Source of the DNA: an uncultured Lachnospiraceae bacterium
GTDB taxonomy: Bacteria; Bacillota; Clostridia; Lachnospirales; Lachnospiraceae
Direction of reading: 5' to 3'
NCBI GenBank assembly: GCA_910578345.1
Contig: CAJTRA010000001.1
Coordinates: forward strand, 230,115 to 294,114
Length of the DNA stretch: 64,000 bases
Positions 17,460 through 26,262 of this stretch are shown piece after piece. The notes under the pieces are model-generated. The model was not told where the DNA came from. It was given only the letters and a program-made list of their open reading frames with translations, and made no database searches. The position numbers and the translations under genes are program-made. Each line of letters starts with the position of its first letter. Within the stretch, counting starts at the first letter, position 1.

Positions 17460-18539
17460 TCACCCGTCGAATCTTCCCTGGAAGCGCATCGTATCGCAAT
17501 CTTCCAGTGGAAACTTCACCACTTCTCCTGTCGCCGCCGACTGATAGATCGCCAGCACAAGTTCCAGCGCCCGCTTGCCGGCTTTGGCATCCACATAGGG
17601 CTGTGTGCCGGTCTCGATGGCATTCACCACATCTGCATACAGCGGTGTATGCCCATATCCGTATACATTCGGCGGATTTTCATGAAACTGTCTCTTGACT
17701 TCCTCGGCATCGTCCAGCACATCCGCAAACCGCCATTCTTCAATGACATTCACCGAACTGCCTCCTGCCTTGACGGTTCCCTTTTCCCCAAAAAGATATA
17801 GCGTCTCCTCTAAATTAGATGGATATACATTGGTCGTTCCTTCTACAATGCCATACGATCCATTCTTAAACTTGATCAGCGCAATTCCCAGATCCTCCGC
17901 CTCGATATAGTTATGTTTCAGCTTGTCCGTCATACCTACGACACAGTCTATTTCATCTCCCATCATCCACCGCAGAAGATCAATATTATGGATACACTGA
18001 TTCATCAGTGCTCCACCGTCCTGTTCCCAGGTTCCGCGCCACTTCGCCCTGGAATAATATTCATAATCCCGCGTCCACCTGATATGCGCCGCGCCATGGA
18101 ACATCCTTCCAAACCGCTCCATTTCCACGGCCTCCCGTATCTTCTGAATCGATTTATTAAATCGGTTCTGGTGACACGCGCATACCGCTACCTTTTCCTT
18201 ACGTGCTGTCTCTATGATCCTGTCTGCATCTGCTAAAGACAGTGCAATTGGTTTCTCAATAATCAGATTCGCACGCCCTATTGTCATACAGTCCACTGCG
18301 ATCTGCGCATGTTTACCGCTCTCTGTTGCGATCGCCACCAGTTCCGGTTTTTCCTTCATAAGCATTTCTTTATAATCGGTATAACACTTGACGGAATGTG
18401 GCAGCTTGAATTTCAGTCTTTTGTCCTTCATGTTGCCTTCGATCAGATCACAGATCGCAACGATCTCCAGATCATTCTTCTGTGCCGCCACGATATGGTT
18501 GGGAGAGATTCTCCCGCAGCCTATCAACGCATATTTCAT
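17460..18539 (-). CDS. Gfo/Idh/MocA-family NAD(P)-dependent sugar oxidoreductase
   Basis: A 359-residue protein. The N-terminal Rossmann fold has MKYALIGCGRISPNHI (GxGxxx motif) and the second strand AICDL; the family hallmark EKPIALSLADAD lies near residue 97. The C-terminal half has NQCIHNIDLLRWMMG near 178, carrying the His-x-x-x-Asp catalytic pair. WlbA/WbpB enzymes of this type oxidise C3 of UDP-sugar uronates for amination by the partner aminotransferase, which here is the next gene. No UDP-GlcNAc 6-dehydrogenase is in the window, so the substrate may come from elsewhere or be different. Confidence 0.88.
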   Translation of the reverse strand: MKYALIGCGRISPNHIVAAQKNDLEIVAICDLIEGNMKDKRLKFKLPHSVKCYTDYKEMLMKEKPELVAIATESGKHAQIAVDCMTIGRANLIIEKPIALSLADADRIIETARKEKVAVCACHQNRFNKSIQKIREAVEMERFGRMFHGAAHIRWTRDYEYYSRAKWRGTWEQDGGALMNQCIHNIDLLRWMMGDEIDCVVGMTDKLKHNYIEAEDLGIALIKFKNGSYGIVEGTTNVYPSNLEETLYLFGEKGTVKAGGSSVNVIEEWRFADVLDDAEEVKRQFHENPPNVYGYGHTPLYADVVNAIETGTQPYVDAKAGKRALELVLAIYQSAATGEVVKFPLEDCDTMRFQGRFDG

Positions 18540-18588
18540 AATTGCCTCCCGTCCAAATTCTTATCCACTGCTCTTTAAGCCTTTTCTA

Positions 18589-19665
18589 TCAGATTAAATT
18601 TCTGTTCCTCAATTCCTGTACCATTTTCTTTGCCGCATGTCCATCTCCATAATACTTCGGCCTGTCCGCCAGCGCTACTCTCTGCGCTTTCTTTGCAAAG
18701 AAAAGCGCTTCCTCTACACTGGCAGCATTCTCAGGATTGAACTTATGAATCCAGTGATCCCGCACCAGATCTTCCCACACATCCAGTTCCAACATAAACA
18801 GACATTTTGCGCCTGCATAGGATGATTCCTTCGAGACGCCGCCGGAATCTGTCAGGATCAGTCTTGCACTGTTCATGAGTCTTACCATCTCTGTATAACC
18901 TACAGGATCTATCATCTCCAGGTTGGAGATCCTTTTCGCTCTCTCCAGCAGCCCAAAGTTCTCCAGGCATTTCCTGGTACGAGGATGCAGTGGGCAGATT
19001 ACTTTGCTCTCCAGCTTCCCGACCAGATCCAGAATACTCTCCATGCGGCCTCTGTCAGCCGTATTTTCCTGCCTGTGCCATGTCATGACAATGATATCTT
19101 CCGACTGTGTCTCCTGACTCTGTGTCGGCCTTTCGGCAATAGACAGATACGTATCATACATGATATCCCCTGTCATGCACGCTTTGGCTCCCAGCCCCTC
19201 GCGCTCCAGATTCTGAAGCGACACTGTATCCGGACTGAATAAGAGATCCGACAGATGGTCTGTCACGATCCGGTTGCACTCTTCCGGGTTGGTCTTATCA
19301 TGGACTCTTGGTCCTGCCTCCACATGCGCGATCGGAATACACAGCTTCGCCGCAGTCACCGCCCCCGCCAATGTCGTATTCGTATCACCGTACAGGACGA
19401 CCAGATCCGGCTTTTGATCTGACAGTTCCTTCTCCAGACCGACCATTGTTCTGGCTGTCATCTGTGCATGGCTGCCGCCGCCCGCCAACAGATTCACCGC
19501 TGGGGCCGGAATGCCCAGTTCTTCAAAAAAAACATCGGACATATTTTCGTCATAATGCTGTCCGCTGTGGATAATATTCTGCTCATAACCATTTCGCTCC
19601 AATTCGTGATAGAGCGGCGCCAACTTAATAAATTGAGGCCTGTTTCCTACAATATGCGTTATCAT
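18589..19665 (-). CDS. UDP-GlcNAc 2-epimerase family protein (WecB/WbpI-like)
   Basis: The chosen ATG at 19665 (MITHIVGNRPQFIKLAPL) has GGGAG six bases upstream and matches the family start; an in-frame ATG 33 codons earlier lacks this fit. The protein has about 358 residues. It shows LVVLYGDTNTTLAGA, IAHVEAGPR (usually VEAGLR), NPEECNRIVTDHLSDLLF and the UDP-binding LTDSGGVSKESSYAG. The family interconverts UDP-GlcNAc and UDP-ManNAc or their 3-amino acids by anti-elimination of UDP. The Leu-to-Pro change beside the active-site loop and the unusual LELDVWEDL segment suggest a variant substrate. It starts the nucleotide-sugar block, with oxidoreductase and aminotransferase genes following at 50 and 31 bases. 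Confidence 0.87.
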   Translation of the reverse strand: MITHIVGNRPQFIKLAPLYHELERNGYEQNIIHSGQHYDENMSDVFFEELGIPAPAVNLLAGGGSHAQMTARTMVGLEKELSDQKPDLVVLYGDTNTTLAGAVTAAKLCIPIAHVEAGPRVHDKTNPEECNRIVTDHLSDLLFSPDTVSLQNLEREGLGAKACMTGDIMYDTYLSIAERPTQSQETQSEDIIVMTWHRQENTADRGRMESILDLVGKLESKVICPLHPRTRKCLENFGLLERAKRISNLEMIDPVGYTEMVRLMNSARLILTDSGGVSKESSYAGAKCLFMLELDVWEDLVRDHWIHKFNPENAASVEEALFFAKKAQRVALADRPKYYGDGHAAKKMVQELRNRNLI

Positions 19666-19781
19666 ATTAATCTCCCGTTCTCTCCCAAACCGCAACTTTA
19701 AAATACTGCATATTACAAATCTATGCCAGGCAGGCTTTGCTTCCGGGGTTCTCTGGAAATTCACGGCTTGTGGACTGCTCT

Positions 19782-20906
19782 CTATACCATCTTATAAGAC
19801 TCTATATAGGCAATGATCGGCTTCATCACCGCTTCCATGCTGACATGTTCCACCGCATATTTTCTGATCACATCAGCCAGTTCTTTCTTACTTCCCACCC
19901 TGTTTCTGACCTGTTGGTAAAAAGCTACGACTTCCTCTATCTTAACAGTGCTCTCATCATTCGGAAATACCCTGGCATAAGGATAATCCTCCGGCAGTAC
20001 GTCGATCGCACACCCTGTGATCAACGGCATTCCTTTAGCCAGACACTCACGGGACTTAAGCGCCCCCATCTTCCCAAAGAACTTCGCCTTATACATTCCA
20101 AACGAAATCAGCGCAATGTCACTGGAGTCATACAGCTCGTCCAATTTCTCACCCGAAAGGGTCGGATAGAAATGCACATACTCCTCTAGCTGATATCTGC
20201 GCACCAGTTCCTGATAATAAGATTTCTCAGGCCCATCGCCAACCAGTCTCAGTTCTACCCGATACTCAGGCCGCTCCTGACTGCCATAGTAACTGTGCAG
20301 GCCCTCTATAATGCGTTCATAACCGTGGTGTCTCTGCATAAACGCCACCCCGATCAGATTAATCTGCTCATCCTGAAACTGCCCGCCAATCTGCGGAACC
20401 GAATCTATATTGATCCCATTGGCTGAGCGGATCGTCGGGATTCCAAAAATCTCACGGTCTTCTGTATAAGTCACGAACCGATCCACATATTTCCTTAATT
20501 TCGGTCGGTACAACAGCTCTTTCAGATAAAAAGGCCATGCATTCCACTTACCAAAATCATCCTTATCATAAGGATAGGTGAACAACTCAATAATGATCTT
20601 GCATTGCGGATACCGTTCTTTCACTTTCTTCCAAAAAGTAAGATATGCTCTGTCTGCCACCGCTCTTCTGACATAGAGGAAAGCAGGATTCTCCATCCGT
20701 TCCAGAGCTTCTGAATAGTTTCTTCTGATCGACGCCGTCGGAAACAGACCAAGCACTCTTCCAACGACCGACCTTGCAGGCGTCTCAACTTCCATCTCCT
20801 GCATCTCATAGAACTTACGAAATTCTTCCATCTGCATATCGATCTTCTTACTAACCCCGATTGACTGCCGACCCTGAAAATGGATATAATAACCTTTTCT
20901 CATCAT
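19782..20906 (-). CDS. GT4-like glycosyltransferase
   Basis: A 374-residue GT-B protein. The N-terminal half (MMRKGYYIHFQGRQSIGVSK) is weakly conserved; the C-terminal half shows LIGVAFMQRHHGYERII near residue 190, ELRLVGDGPEK near 220 and a KSRECLAKGMPLITGCA block near 290, the position of the GT4 donor Glu. It is predicted cytosolic and membrane associated. It lies between a GT2 gene (34-base gap upstream) and the 2-epimerase. The 116-base gap after it holds no clear promoter or terminator. Specificity unknown. Confidence 0.75.
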   Translation of the reverse strand: MMRKGYYIHFQGRQSIGVSKKIDMQMEEFRKFYEMQEMEVETPARSVVGRVLGLFPTASIRRNYSEALERMENPAFLYVRRAVADRAYLTFWKKVKERYPQCKIIIELFTYPYDKDDFGKWNAWPFYLKELLYRPKLRKYVDRFVTYTEDREIFGIPTIRSANGINIDSVPQIGGQFQDEQINLIGVAFMQRHHGYERIIEGLHSYYGSQERPEYRVELRLVGDGPEKSYYQELVRRYQLEEYVHFYPTLSGEKLDELYDSSDIALISFGMYKAKFFGKMGALKSRECLAKGMPLITGCAIDVLPEDYPYARVFPNDESTVKIEEVVAFYQQVRNRVGSKKELADVIRKYAVEHVSMEAVMKPIIAYIESYKMV

Positions 20907-20940
20907 AGCATACTCCCTTTTTCATTGCAAATGTAACGAA

Positions 20941-21846
20941 TCAATAATCCGCTGAGCGGCCAAACTTCCCTTCCCGGTAATCTCTGATCCCTTTGATCGT
21001 CGCGCGGACAAGCTCTATTCTGCCCTGCATCAGCCAAATAAGGCAGCATGCCGCACGGTTTGCCATATAGTACAGCACAAACAGCGGATATCGTCCTCCC
21101 AGATGCTGCCTGTTACACAGAAGCCAATTGCGGGCAATATAATAAGCACATAACGCGCTGCCAGCCCCCTTAGAACTTGCCCCCACCTTATGATACATCA
21201 CCGCATCCGGGCAATAGAAGATGGGAATGCCTAGCTTCTGGAGACGAAAGCTGTATTCCGTATCCTCATAATAAAGAAAAAATCTCTCATCCAGCATTCC
21301 TGCTCTCTTAAGAATCTCTACCGGAATCCACAGGCAACATCCTGTCGCAAATCCGATCTTTCTCTCCTGATCGTACTGCCCTTCATCTATCTCATTGATC
21401 CCAATATGCCTTACTTTCCTGACCACAGAAGAAATCGCTCCTCCTGCAGACCAGATCCGTTTCCGGTCATCACTGTAATAGATCTTCGGTACAATCATAC
21501 AGCCTGGATGCCTGCCGGCACATTCCCGCAGGCGGCACAGCAGATCCGGCCTGATCTCCGTATCATTGTTGAGCAGCAGTACATGATCAGCACCCCATTT
21601 AAGCGCTCTTCTCATGCCAACATTATTCGCATAGGAGAAGCCGTAATTGTTATCCAGCCTGATCAACTCCAACTGCTTCCTTCCACGATACTGCTCTTCT
21701 AGCCGGCACATGGAATCATCCTGTGAAGCGTTATCCACCACGATGATCTTAGGCGCCTCTATACCTGTACTGGCCAGAATCGAATCGATACACGCGGCAT
21801 TATATTTTTTCCCATTGTAATTTACTAAAATAACTGCCAGTTTCAT
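20941..21846 (-). CDS. GT2 glycosyltransferase, rhamnosyltransferase-like
   Basis: A 301-residue GT-A enzyme. MKLAVILVNYNGKKYNAACIDS and IIVVDNASQDDS form the nucleotide-binding start, HVLLLNNDTEIRPDLL near residue 90 takes the DxD place as N-N-D, FATGCCLWIPVEIL near 170 and the FFLYYEDTEYSFRLQKLG block near 195 carries the catalytic Glu-Asp. This pattern is common to WbbL-type inverting rhamnosyltransferases. The C-terminus is basic and amphipathic, consistent with membrane association. It starts 28 bases after the GT4 gene at 21875. Confidence 0.87.
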   Translation of the reverse strand: MKLAVILVNYNGKKYNAACIDSILASTGIEAPKIIVVDNASQDDSMCRLEEQYRGRKQLELIRLDNNYGFSYANNVGMRRALKWGADHVLLLNNDTEIRPDLLCRLRECAGRHPGCMIVPKIYYSDDRKRIWSAGGAISSVVRKVRHIGINEIDEGQYDQERKIGFATGCCLWIPVEILKRAGMLDERFFLYYEDTEYSFRLQKLGIPIFYCPDAVMYHKVGASSKGAGSALCAYYIARNWLLCNRQHLGGRYPLFVLYYMANRAACCLIWLMQGRIELVRATIKGIRDYREGKFGRSADY

Positions 21847-21874
21847 AGATACTTTGCCCCTGCCTGTTTTTCTC

Positions 21875-23008
21875 TCAATCTGCCGCTGTATCCGGCCCCA
21901 ATTTGTCCTGCAATAGTCTATAGTATTTCCTGCTCAGCCGCATTTGATCATATGCGCTAAAATCCATTTCAGCAATCCGGTCAACCGGATGCTGCATCAC
22001 CCGGATCCACTCCTCCGCATCATACGGGTCTTTCACATAATTCGCCTTTCCTTGCGTGATCTCCGGAATACATGTCTTGTCTGTGGCGATCACCACCGTG
22101 CCAAATAACATTGCCTCGATTGGCGGCATCCCAAATCCTTCAAACACACTGGGAAAGAGAAACGCCTTGCAGTCCCGGTACAATGTGTTTCTCTCCGCAT
22201 TTTCCACAAAACCAGTCAGAATCACTTCCTGCTCCAGTCCTCTTTCCCTGATCTGCGCTTCCAGCTTACTCCTGCTCTCTCCATTTACCCCGGAGATCAA
22301 CAGTTTAGCGGGCAGATCGATCCTTCGTTTTTTGATCTGCTCTATCACGGCAATCAGAGTGTCCAGATTTTTGTGCGGAATCAACTGCGCTACCGTATAA
22401 TAAAAATTTTTTTCCTCAACATGATACTTCTCTGCTAACTTTTCAAAAGGAAGTGTCTCTTCCCGTGTTACTGTGATCGGATTGTAGATGGTTGTGATCT
22501 TATCACCCTTCACCCGGTATCTTGTCATAATATCATCTCTCACCCAATCCGATATCGCCACAATATGCCTGGAAAAGTGAGTATCCAGCCACCAGCACAG
22601 TTTCGAGTAAGCAATCTCATGAAATGGGTGATATTCCGGATAATGGGCCGCCTGCAGATCATGGATCACATTGACATAAGTAATCCCGCCATTGAACAGC
22701 GGACGGCAATATACGGGAATAAAGCATTTCCGTATCGCATGCTGCCGCAGAAACCGGTTCTGACAGAAAAACTGCCATAAGATCCTGCCGGCAATATTGG
22801 CAGAGATCACCTTTGTTTCCAGCAGTTCAATCCTCTCATCCTCTCCATAATGCATGAGCGATTCCCGGTTGTCCTTAGATACCAGCAAAAAAAGGTGAAA
22901 AGGCTCCTTAAGTCTTAAGAAGCCATCCAACAAGTTCCTGATATAAAATTCCGTGCCGCCCACCTTACCGGGGCGCAGCCATAACAAATCTACTGCGATC
23001 TTTAGCAT
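21875..23008 (-). CDS. GT4 mannosyl/rhamnosyltransferase-like protein
   Basis: A 377-residue GT-B enzyme. The start MLKIAVDLLWLRPGKVGGTEFY has the GGTE-type loop of mannosyltransferases such as WbaZ and MtfB. YYTVAQLIPHKNLDTL near residue 210 is the linker to the donor domain, and LFPSVFEGFGMPPIEAMLFG near 295 holds the E-x7-E motif. Such proteins act on lipid-linked intermediates on the cytosolic side. It begins 2 bases after the CotH-like gene ends, so the two are likely translated together. Sugar choice is inference only. Confidence 0.87.
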   Translation of the reverse strand: MLKIAVDLLWLRPGKVGGTEFYIRNLLDGFLRLKEPFHLFLLVSKDNRESLMHYGEDERIELLETKVISANIAGRILWQFFCQNRFLRQHAIRKCFIPVYCRPLFNGGITYVNVIHDLQAAHYPEYHPFHEIAYSKLCWWLDTHFSRHIVAISDWVRDDIMTRYRVKGDKITTIYNPITVTREETLPFEKLAEKYHVEEKNFYYTVAQLIPHKNLDTLIAVIEQIKKRRIDLPAKLLISGVNGESRSKLEAQIRERGLEQEVILTGFVENAERNTLYRDCKAFLFPSVFEGFGMPPIEAMLFGTVVIATDKTCIPEITQGKANYVKDPYDAEEWIRVMQHPVDRIAEMDFSAYDQMRLSRKYYRLLQDKLGPDTAAD

Positions 23009-23010
23009 TT

Positions 23011-24915
23011 CTATTCCTCCACAGCGGTCAATGCATGACTGCTGCTATAAACTGTAACGTCTTCATAAAGCGGGCTTGTCCCATCAAACAATTCTCCATT
23101 CTGCGTAAACCATCCATCAAATACCAGACCGTCTGACACATTGCCCGGTTCTCCGATCGGAAGCGCGCCTGGACATTCTCCTTCGATCACACTCATATAA
23201 GTATCCCTGGAATATTCCTCCGCAATGAAATGCACCGTACATAATTCTTTCTGTCCGATCCACACTTCATCCAGAAATTCCTTGCGCTCTGTCAGAAATT
23301 CTTTGATGATCTGCGATCTCTGTCCATAAGAATCCCGTTCTCCATAAATCTTCTTCCATCTGATCCCGTCCATCTCTTCCGCCGCATAGATCTCTGATGC
23401 ATAGGCGACGATCAATTCCTCACAAACTCTCTGTATATAGTCTGAGAAAAATTCTTCATAACAGCTTGATACCATCTGTTGAAATTCAGGGTGTTTGTTT
23501 AGATGCCAGAAAAGGACTGTATTGGCTCCTCTCTGACATAAATAACATAAATTCCGGGGCGTCCCGTCAAATCCATATATTCTTGCATATGCTTTATCAT
23601 AATCCCATACTGGCCCGCCAAACAGTTTCGTGCTGATACTATCCTGTGGTTTATAAAAGAAGGAACTTGTCGCTCCGCCGCCATTATTCTTACATAATTC
23701 TTCTATGATATACTTCTGCGCAAAAGACTTAAGATCAATATAGTCTAAATAGCTCATTCCTGTATCAGCATTGATCCCATCTTCTGCCACTATCGCTGCC
23801 TCCATATCTGAGACAAACCTGCTGATATAATCCATTTCTTCCTGAGAAGCATATTTTGGTTCCTTCACTGTATAATTATCGCGCAAGATCGGCGTTACAA
23901 AACCACTGATCTCTGAGCCATATTTCTCTGACACATCCCGCTCCAACAAATACCCGCCTGATCTGTCATAAGGCTCATGATCTACTAATACACCCTTTCG
24001 ATCTCCTGCATGAAACCGTTCTGCAGATTCTATTTCCTTATTCAGTTTCTTATTCTGTAGTCCGAGATCCTCAATCGGAATTCTCTGCTGATCAATTTCA
24101 ATCTTTTCACATAGTTGATACATGCCATGATATTCATGGTTGATATATACATCTAGATATCTTGACTGCGGCGCTCCTTCCATGCCCGCAGCGATCGCCA
24201 TATCATAAGTGATCTTATTCCTGAGATAAGTATTATCTTCCACATTGCTCAGCAGTATCCAGTTCCTTGCACTCCCCATCTGAAATAGATCCGCCGATTC
24301 TTTCAGTTTGATACCATAAGATTTCTTCGCGTATGCCCAGGTTGAATTGCCCCGGCCTGAGATATGCTGCAGTTTATCGGCACAGACAACACTGCCATCC
24401 AGATCAATCAGTACCACCCTGCCCGCTTCTTCATAGTCCTTATCGGCATCCACCTTATCCATCGAACCGCTTTCTGTTTCCAGAAACATCGCCGGAAGAT
24501 TCGCGGAATGCATGATCACCAACTGTTCCTGGTCTATGATCTCCCCCTGTTTCATAAAACTTAGATCATATTGTTTTCCAATCTCTAATGCTCCTAAATC
24601 CGCCCCGCGTTTCAGTGATACTGTGTCTTCTCCCTGACCGATCATTACCCGGTCAGCACCACCAAAATCGATCACCACACTGCTCATATTTGCATATGTG
24701 GGCAGAAACAGATAAGCTATCCGCTCCTCTTCCTCTATAAAACATCTGATCTCCTGCTCTGACCTGTTATTTTTAACTGTAAAAGAAAGGCTTTCCATGC
24801 AGTTATCGATCTCTTCTCTTCTATAATGCTCCGACCATTCTCCTATTCCAATCAGTACAAGGAACAAGAGCATAAAAGCCAAGAGCGGCCAACGTTGTTT
24901 TGTTATATTTCTCAT
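23011..24915 (-). CDS. membrane-anchored CotH-kinase-like protein with C-terminal InlB-type repeat
   Basis: A 634-residue protein with an N-terminal membrane helix (residues 8-25). The CotH-kinase domain spans about 160-510 and shows ISGRGNSTWAYAKKSYGIKL near 186, NVEDNTYLRNKITYDMA near 222 and the metal-binding GGPVWDYDKAYARI near 430. Residues 560-634 contain VHFIAEEY, VFDGWFTQNGELFDG and DVTVYSS, the pattern of a Listeria-Bacteroides InlB_B repeat. CotH of Bacillus is an atypical kinase that phosphorylates spore coat proteins; the anchored extracytoplasmic form in a glycan operon is not explained by that role. A second homologue lies at 35996. It may phosphorylate or crosslink an extracellular glycan or protein. 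Confidence 0.85.
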   Translation of the reverse strand: MRNITKQRWPLLAFMLLFLVLIGIGEWSEHYRREEIDNCMESLSFTVKNNRSEQEIRCFIEEEERIAYLFLPTYANMSSVVIDFGGADRVMIGQGEDTVSLKRGADLGALEIGKQYDLSFMKQGEIIDQEQLVIMHSANLPAMFLETESGSMDKVDADKDYEEAGRVVLIDLDGSVVCADKLQHISGRGNSTWAYAKKSYGIKLKESADLFQMGSARNWILLSNVEDNTYLRNKITYDMAIAAGMEGAPQSRYLDVYINHEYHGMYQLCEKIEIDQQRIPIEDLGLQNKKLNKEIESAERFHAGDRKGVLVDHEPYDRSGGYLLERDVSEKYGSEISGFVTPILRDNYTVKEPKYASQEEMDYISRFVSDMEAAIVAEDGINADTGMSYLDYIDLKSFAQKYIIEELCKNNGGGATSSFFYKPQDSISTKLFGGPVWDYDKAYARIYGFDGTPRNLCYLCQRGANTVLFWHLNKHPEFQQMVSSCYEEFFSDYIQRVCEELIVAYASEIYAAEEMDGIRWKKIYGERDSYGQRSQIIKEFLTERKEFLDEVWIGQKELCTVHFIAEEYSRDTYMSVIEGECPGALPIGEPGNVSDGLVFDGWFTQNGELFDGTSPLYEDVTVYSSSHALTAVEE

Positions 24916-24930
24916 ATCTCTTCCCGATAC

Positions 24931-25305
24931 TCAGTCTTTCCTCTCCTGATCACCTGCCTGCTCCAGTTCTCTCACCCGCTTGTCCAGAATACTCAGCTCC
25001 TGCGTCAGCGTCCGGATCTTACGATTCTGGTTAGATGCAATGGATGTTAAGGACAACAGTATCATAATGATAAAAGCAATTGCAAAGATAAAGAGTCCAT
25101 TCATATTATCCTGAATCCCGAAGATATGAATGATCGATACCAAAAGTTCCGGCACCATCACAAGAATCCCCATGACCAGACCTGCTACCAGCCAGAGTAA
25201 CGTATATTTAAGGTTTAAAGCTTTTTGTTTTAAAAAGTAAAGAATCACAATAAAATAACAGACAACTGCAATGATCAATGTCAATCTAAGTGTAGAAGGT
25301 ATCAT
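24931..25305 (-). CDS. DUF2304 small membrane protein
   Basis: A 124-residue protein with three hydrophobic helices (residues 5-27, 33-58 and 67-90) followed by a charged, predicted coiled-coil tail (ILDKRVRELEQAGDQ). Length and layout match DUF2304, which is almost always encoded next to a dolichyl-phosphate mannose synthase-like GT2, as here (26263, with the LpxD-like gene between). A partner or chaperone role for polyprenyl-phosphate sugar synthesis is inferred from that linkage only. Confidence 0.8.
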   Translation of the reverse strand: MIPSTLRLTLIIAVVCYFIVILYFLKQKALNLKYTLLWLVAGLVMGILVMVPELLVSIIHIFGIQDNMNGLFIFAIAFIIMILLSLTSIASNQNRKIRTLTQELSILDKRVRELEQAGDQERKD

Positions 25306-25345
25306 TTTTCTTCCCTTTCTGATGGGTTTATCATTTTCTTATACG

Positions 25346-26257
25346 CTAATGGCATGGCGGTTTTTTCACCAACTTCTTCAGATTCTCTATAAAATTCCCA
25401 TGCTCGATCGCAAAATTGCCCGTTACCGTCTGTCCCTCCATGACGTCCTTCGTAACCACACTTCCAAGACTGACCCTTGCACGGTCTCCCACCGTAATCC
25501 GATTCGAGATCGTTGCGTTGATCCCAACCCAGCAATCAGCGCCGATAGAGACATTACCCGCAATGATCGCTCCTTCGGCGATCAGTGTTCTTCCCCCGAT
25601 CTTGCTTCCATGTCCGATCTGCACCAGGGCATCTATCTTGGTATCCTCTCCAATATAAGTCACATCCGTAGGCAGGATTCCTTTTGCAATATGCGTCAGC
25701 GAAAACACTTCCACCCTGTCGCCGATCACTACCTGGCCTAAATCTTCCATACCCAGGATACCCTGACCTTCCGTTCTGGCAAAGGTAAACGCCTTACCGC
25801 CGATCACAGCGCCGCTCCGTATGATACAATCATTCCCAATCTTTACATGGTCATAGATGGTAACATTGTCTTCAATCACAACTCTATCGCCTATTTCCAC
25901 CCCAATTGGCGATAAAGTTGCTCTTTCACTGATCTGACAGTCTGCCCCCATCTTGCTTTCCCTGACAGGCAGCCTATAGGCATCATTCTTGCTCAGTGCG
26001 TTGTGGATCTGCTGAAATGCTTCTTTCGGTGAGCTTGACAGAAAAATACCCGTGACACTTTCCGGTAATTTCTCAACCAGTTTCTCACTGCACAGCACAC
26101 AGCTCGCATACGGGCTGATCTGCTCAATAAACTTTGCGTTTCCCATAAAGGTCAGAAACGGAATCTCTAATTTTCCTGTACAATATTCCAATGTCTGAAA
26201 TTCTCCGTCCTTTACCAGCGTTCCTTCTATATTTTGGGTCACTTCAGATAAAAGCAT
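25346..26257 (-). CDS. LpxD-like left-handed beta-helix acyltransferase
   Basis: A 303-residue protein. Residues 1-95 resemble the LpxD N-terminal uridine-binding domain (FLTFMGNAKFIEQI, SCVLCSEKLV), and from about 105 to 285 hexapeptide repeats follow. The catalytic His is in LVQIGHGSKIGGRTLIAEGA near residue 215, aligned with the IAHN of LpxD. LpxD N-acylates UDP-3-O-acylglucosamine in lipid A synthesis, which this organism should not make, so it more likely N- or O-acylates an amino sugar of the exported glycan. A missing N-acyltransferase for the 2,3-diamino sugar pathway encoded at 16-19 kb is one possible role. Starts 5 bases after the GT2 gene at 26263. Confidence 0.78.
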   Translation of the reverse strand: MLLSEVTQNIEGTLVKDGEFQTLEYCTGKLEIPFLTFMGNAKFIEQISPYASCVLCSEKLVEKLPESVTGIFLSSSPKEAFQQIHNALSKNDAYRLPVRESKMGADCQISERATLSPIGVEIGDRVVIEDNVTIYDHVKIGNDCIIRSGAVIGGKAFTFARTEGQGILGMEDLGQVVIGDRVEVFSLTHIAKGILPTDVTYIGEDTKIDALVQIGHGSKIGGRTLIAEGAIIAGNVSIGADCWVGINATISNRITVGDRARVSLGSVVTKDVMEGQTVTGNFAIEHGNFIENLKKLVKKPPCH

Positions 26258-26262
26258 CTTCT

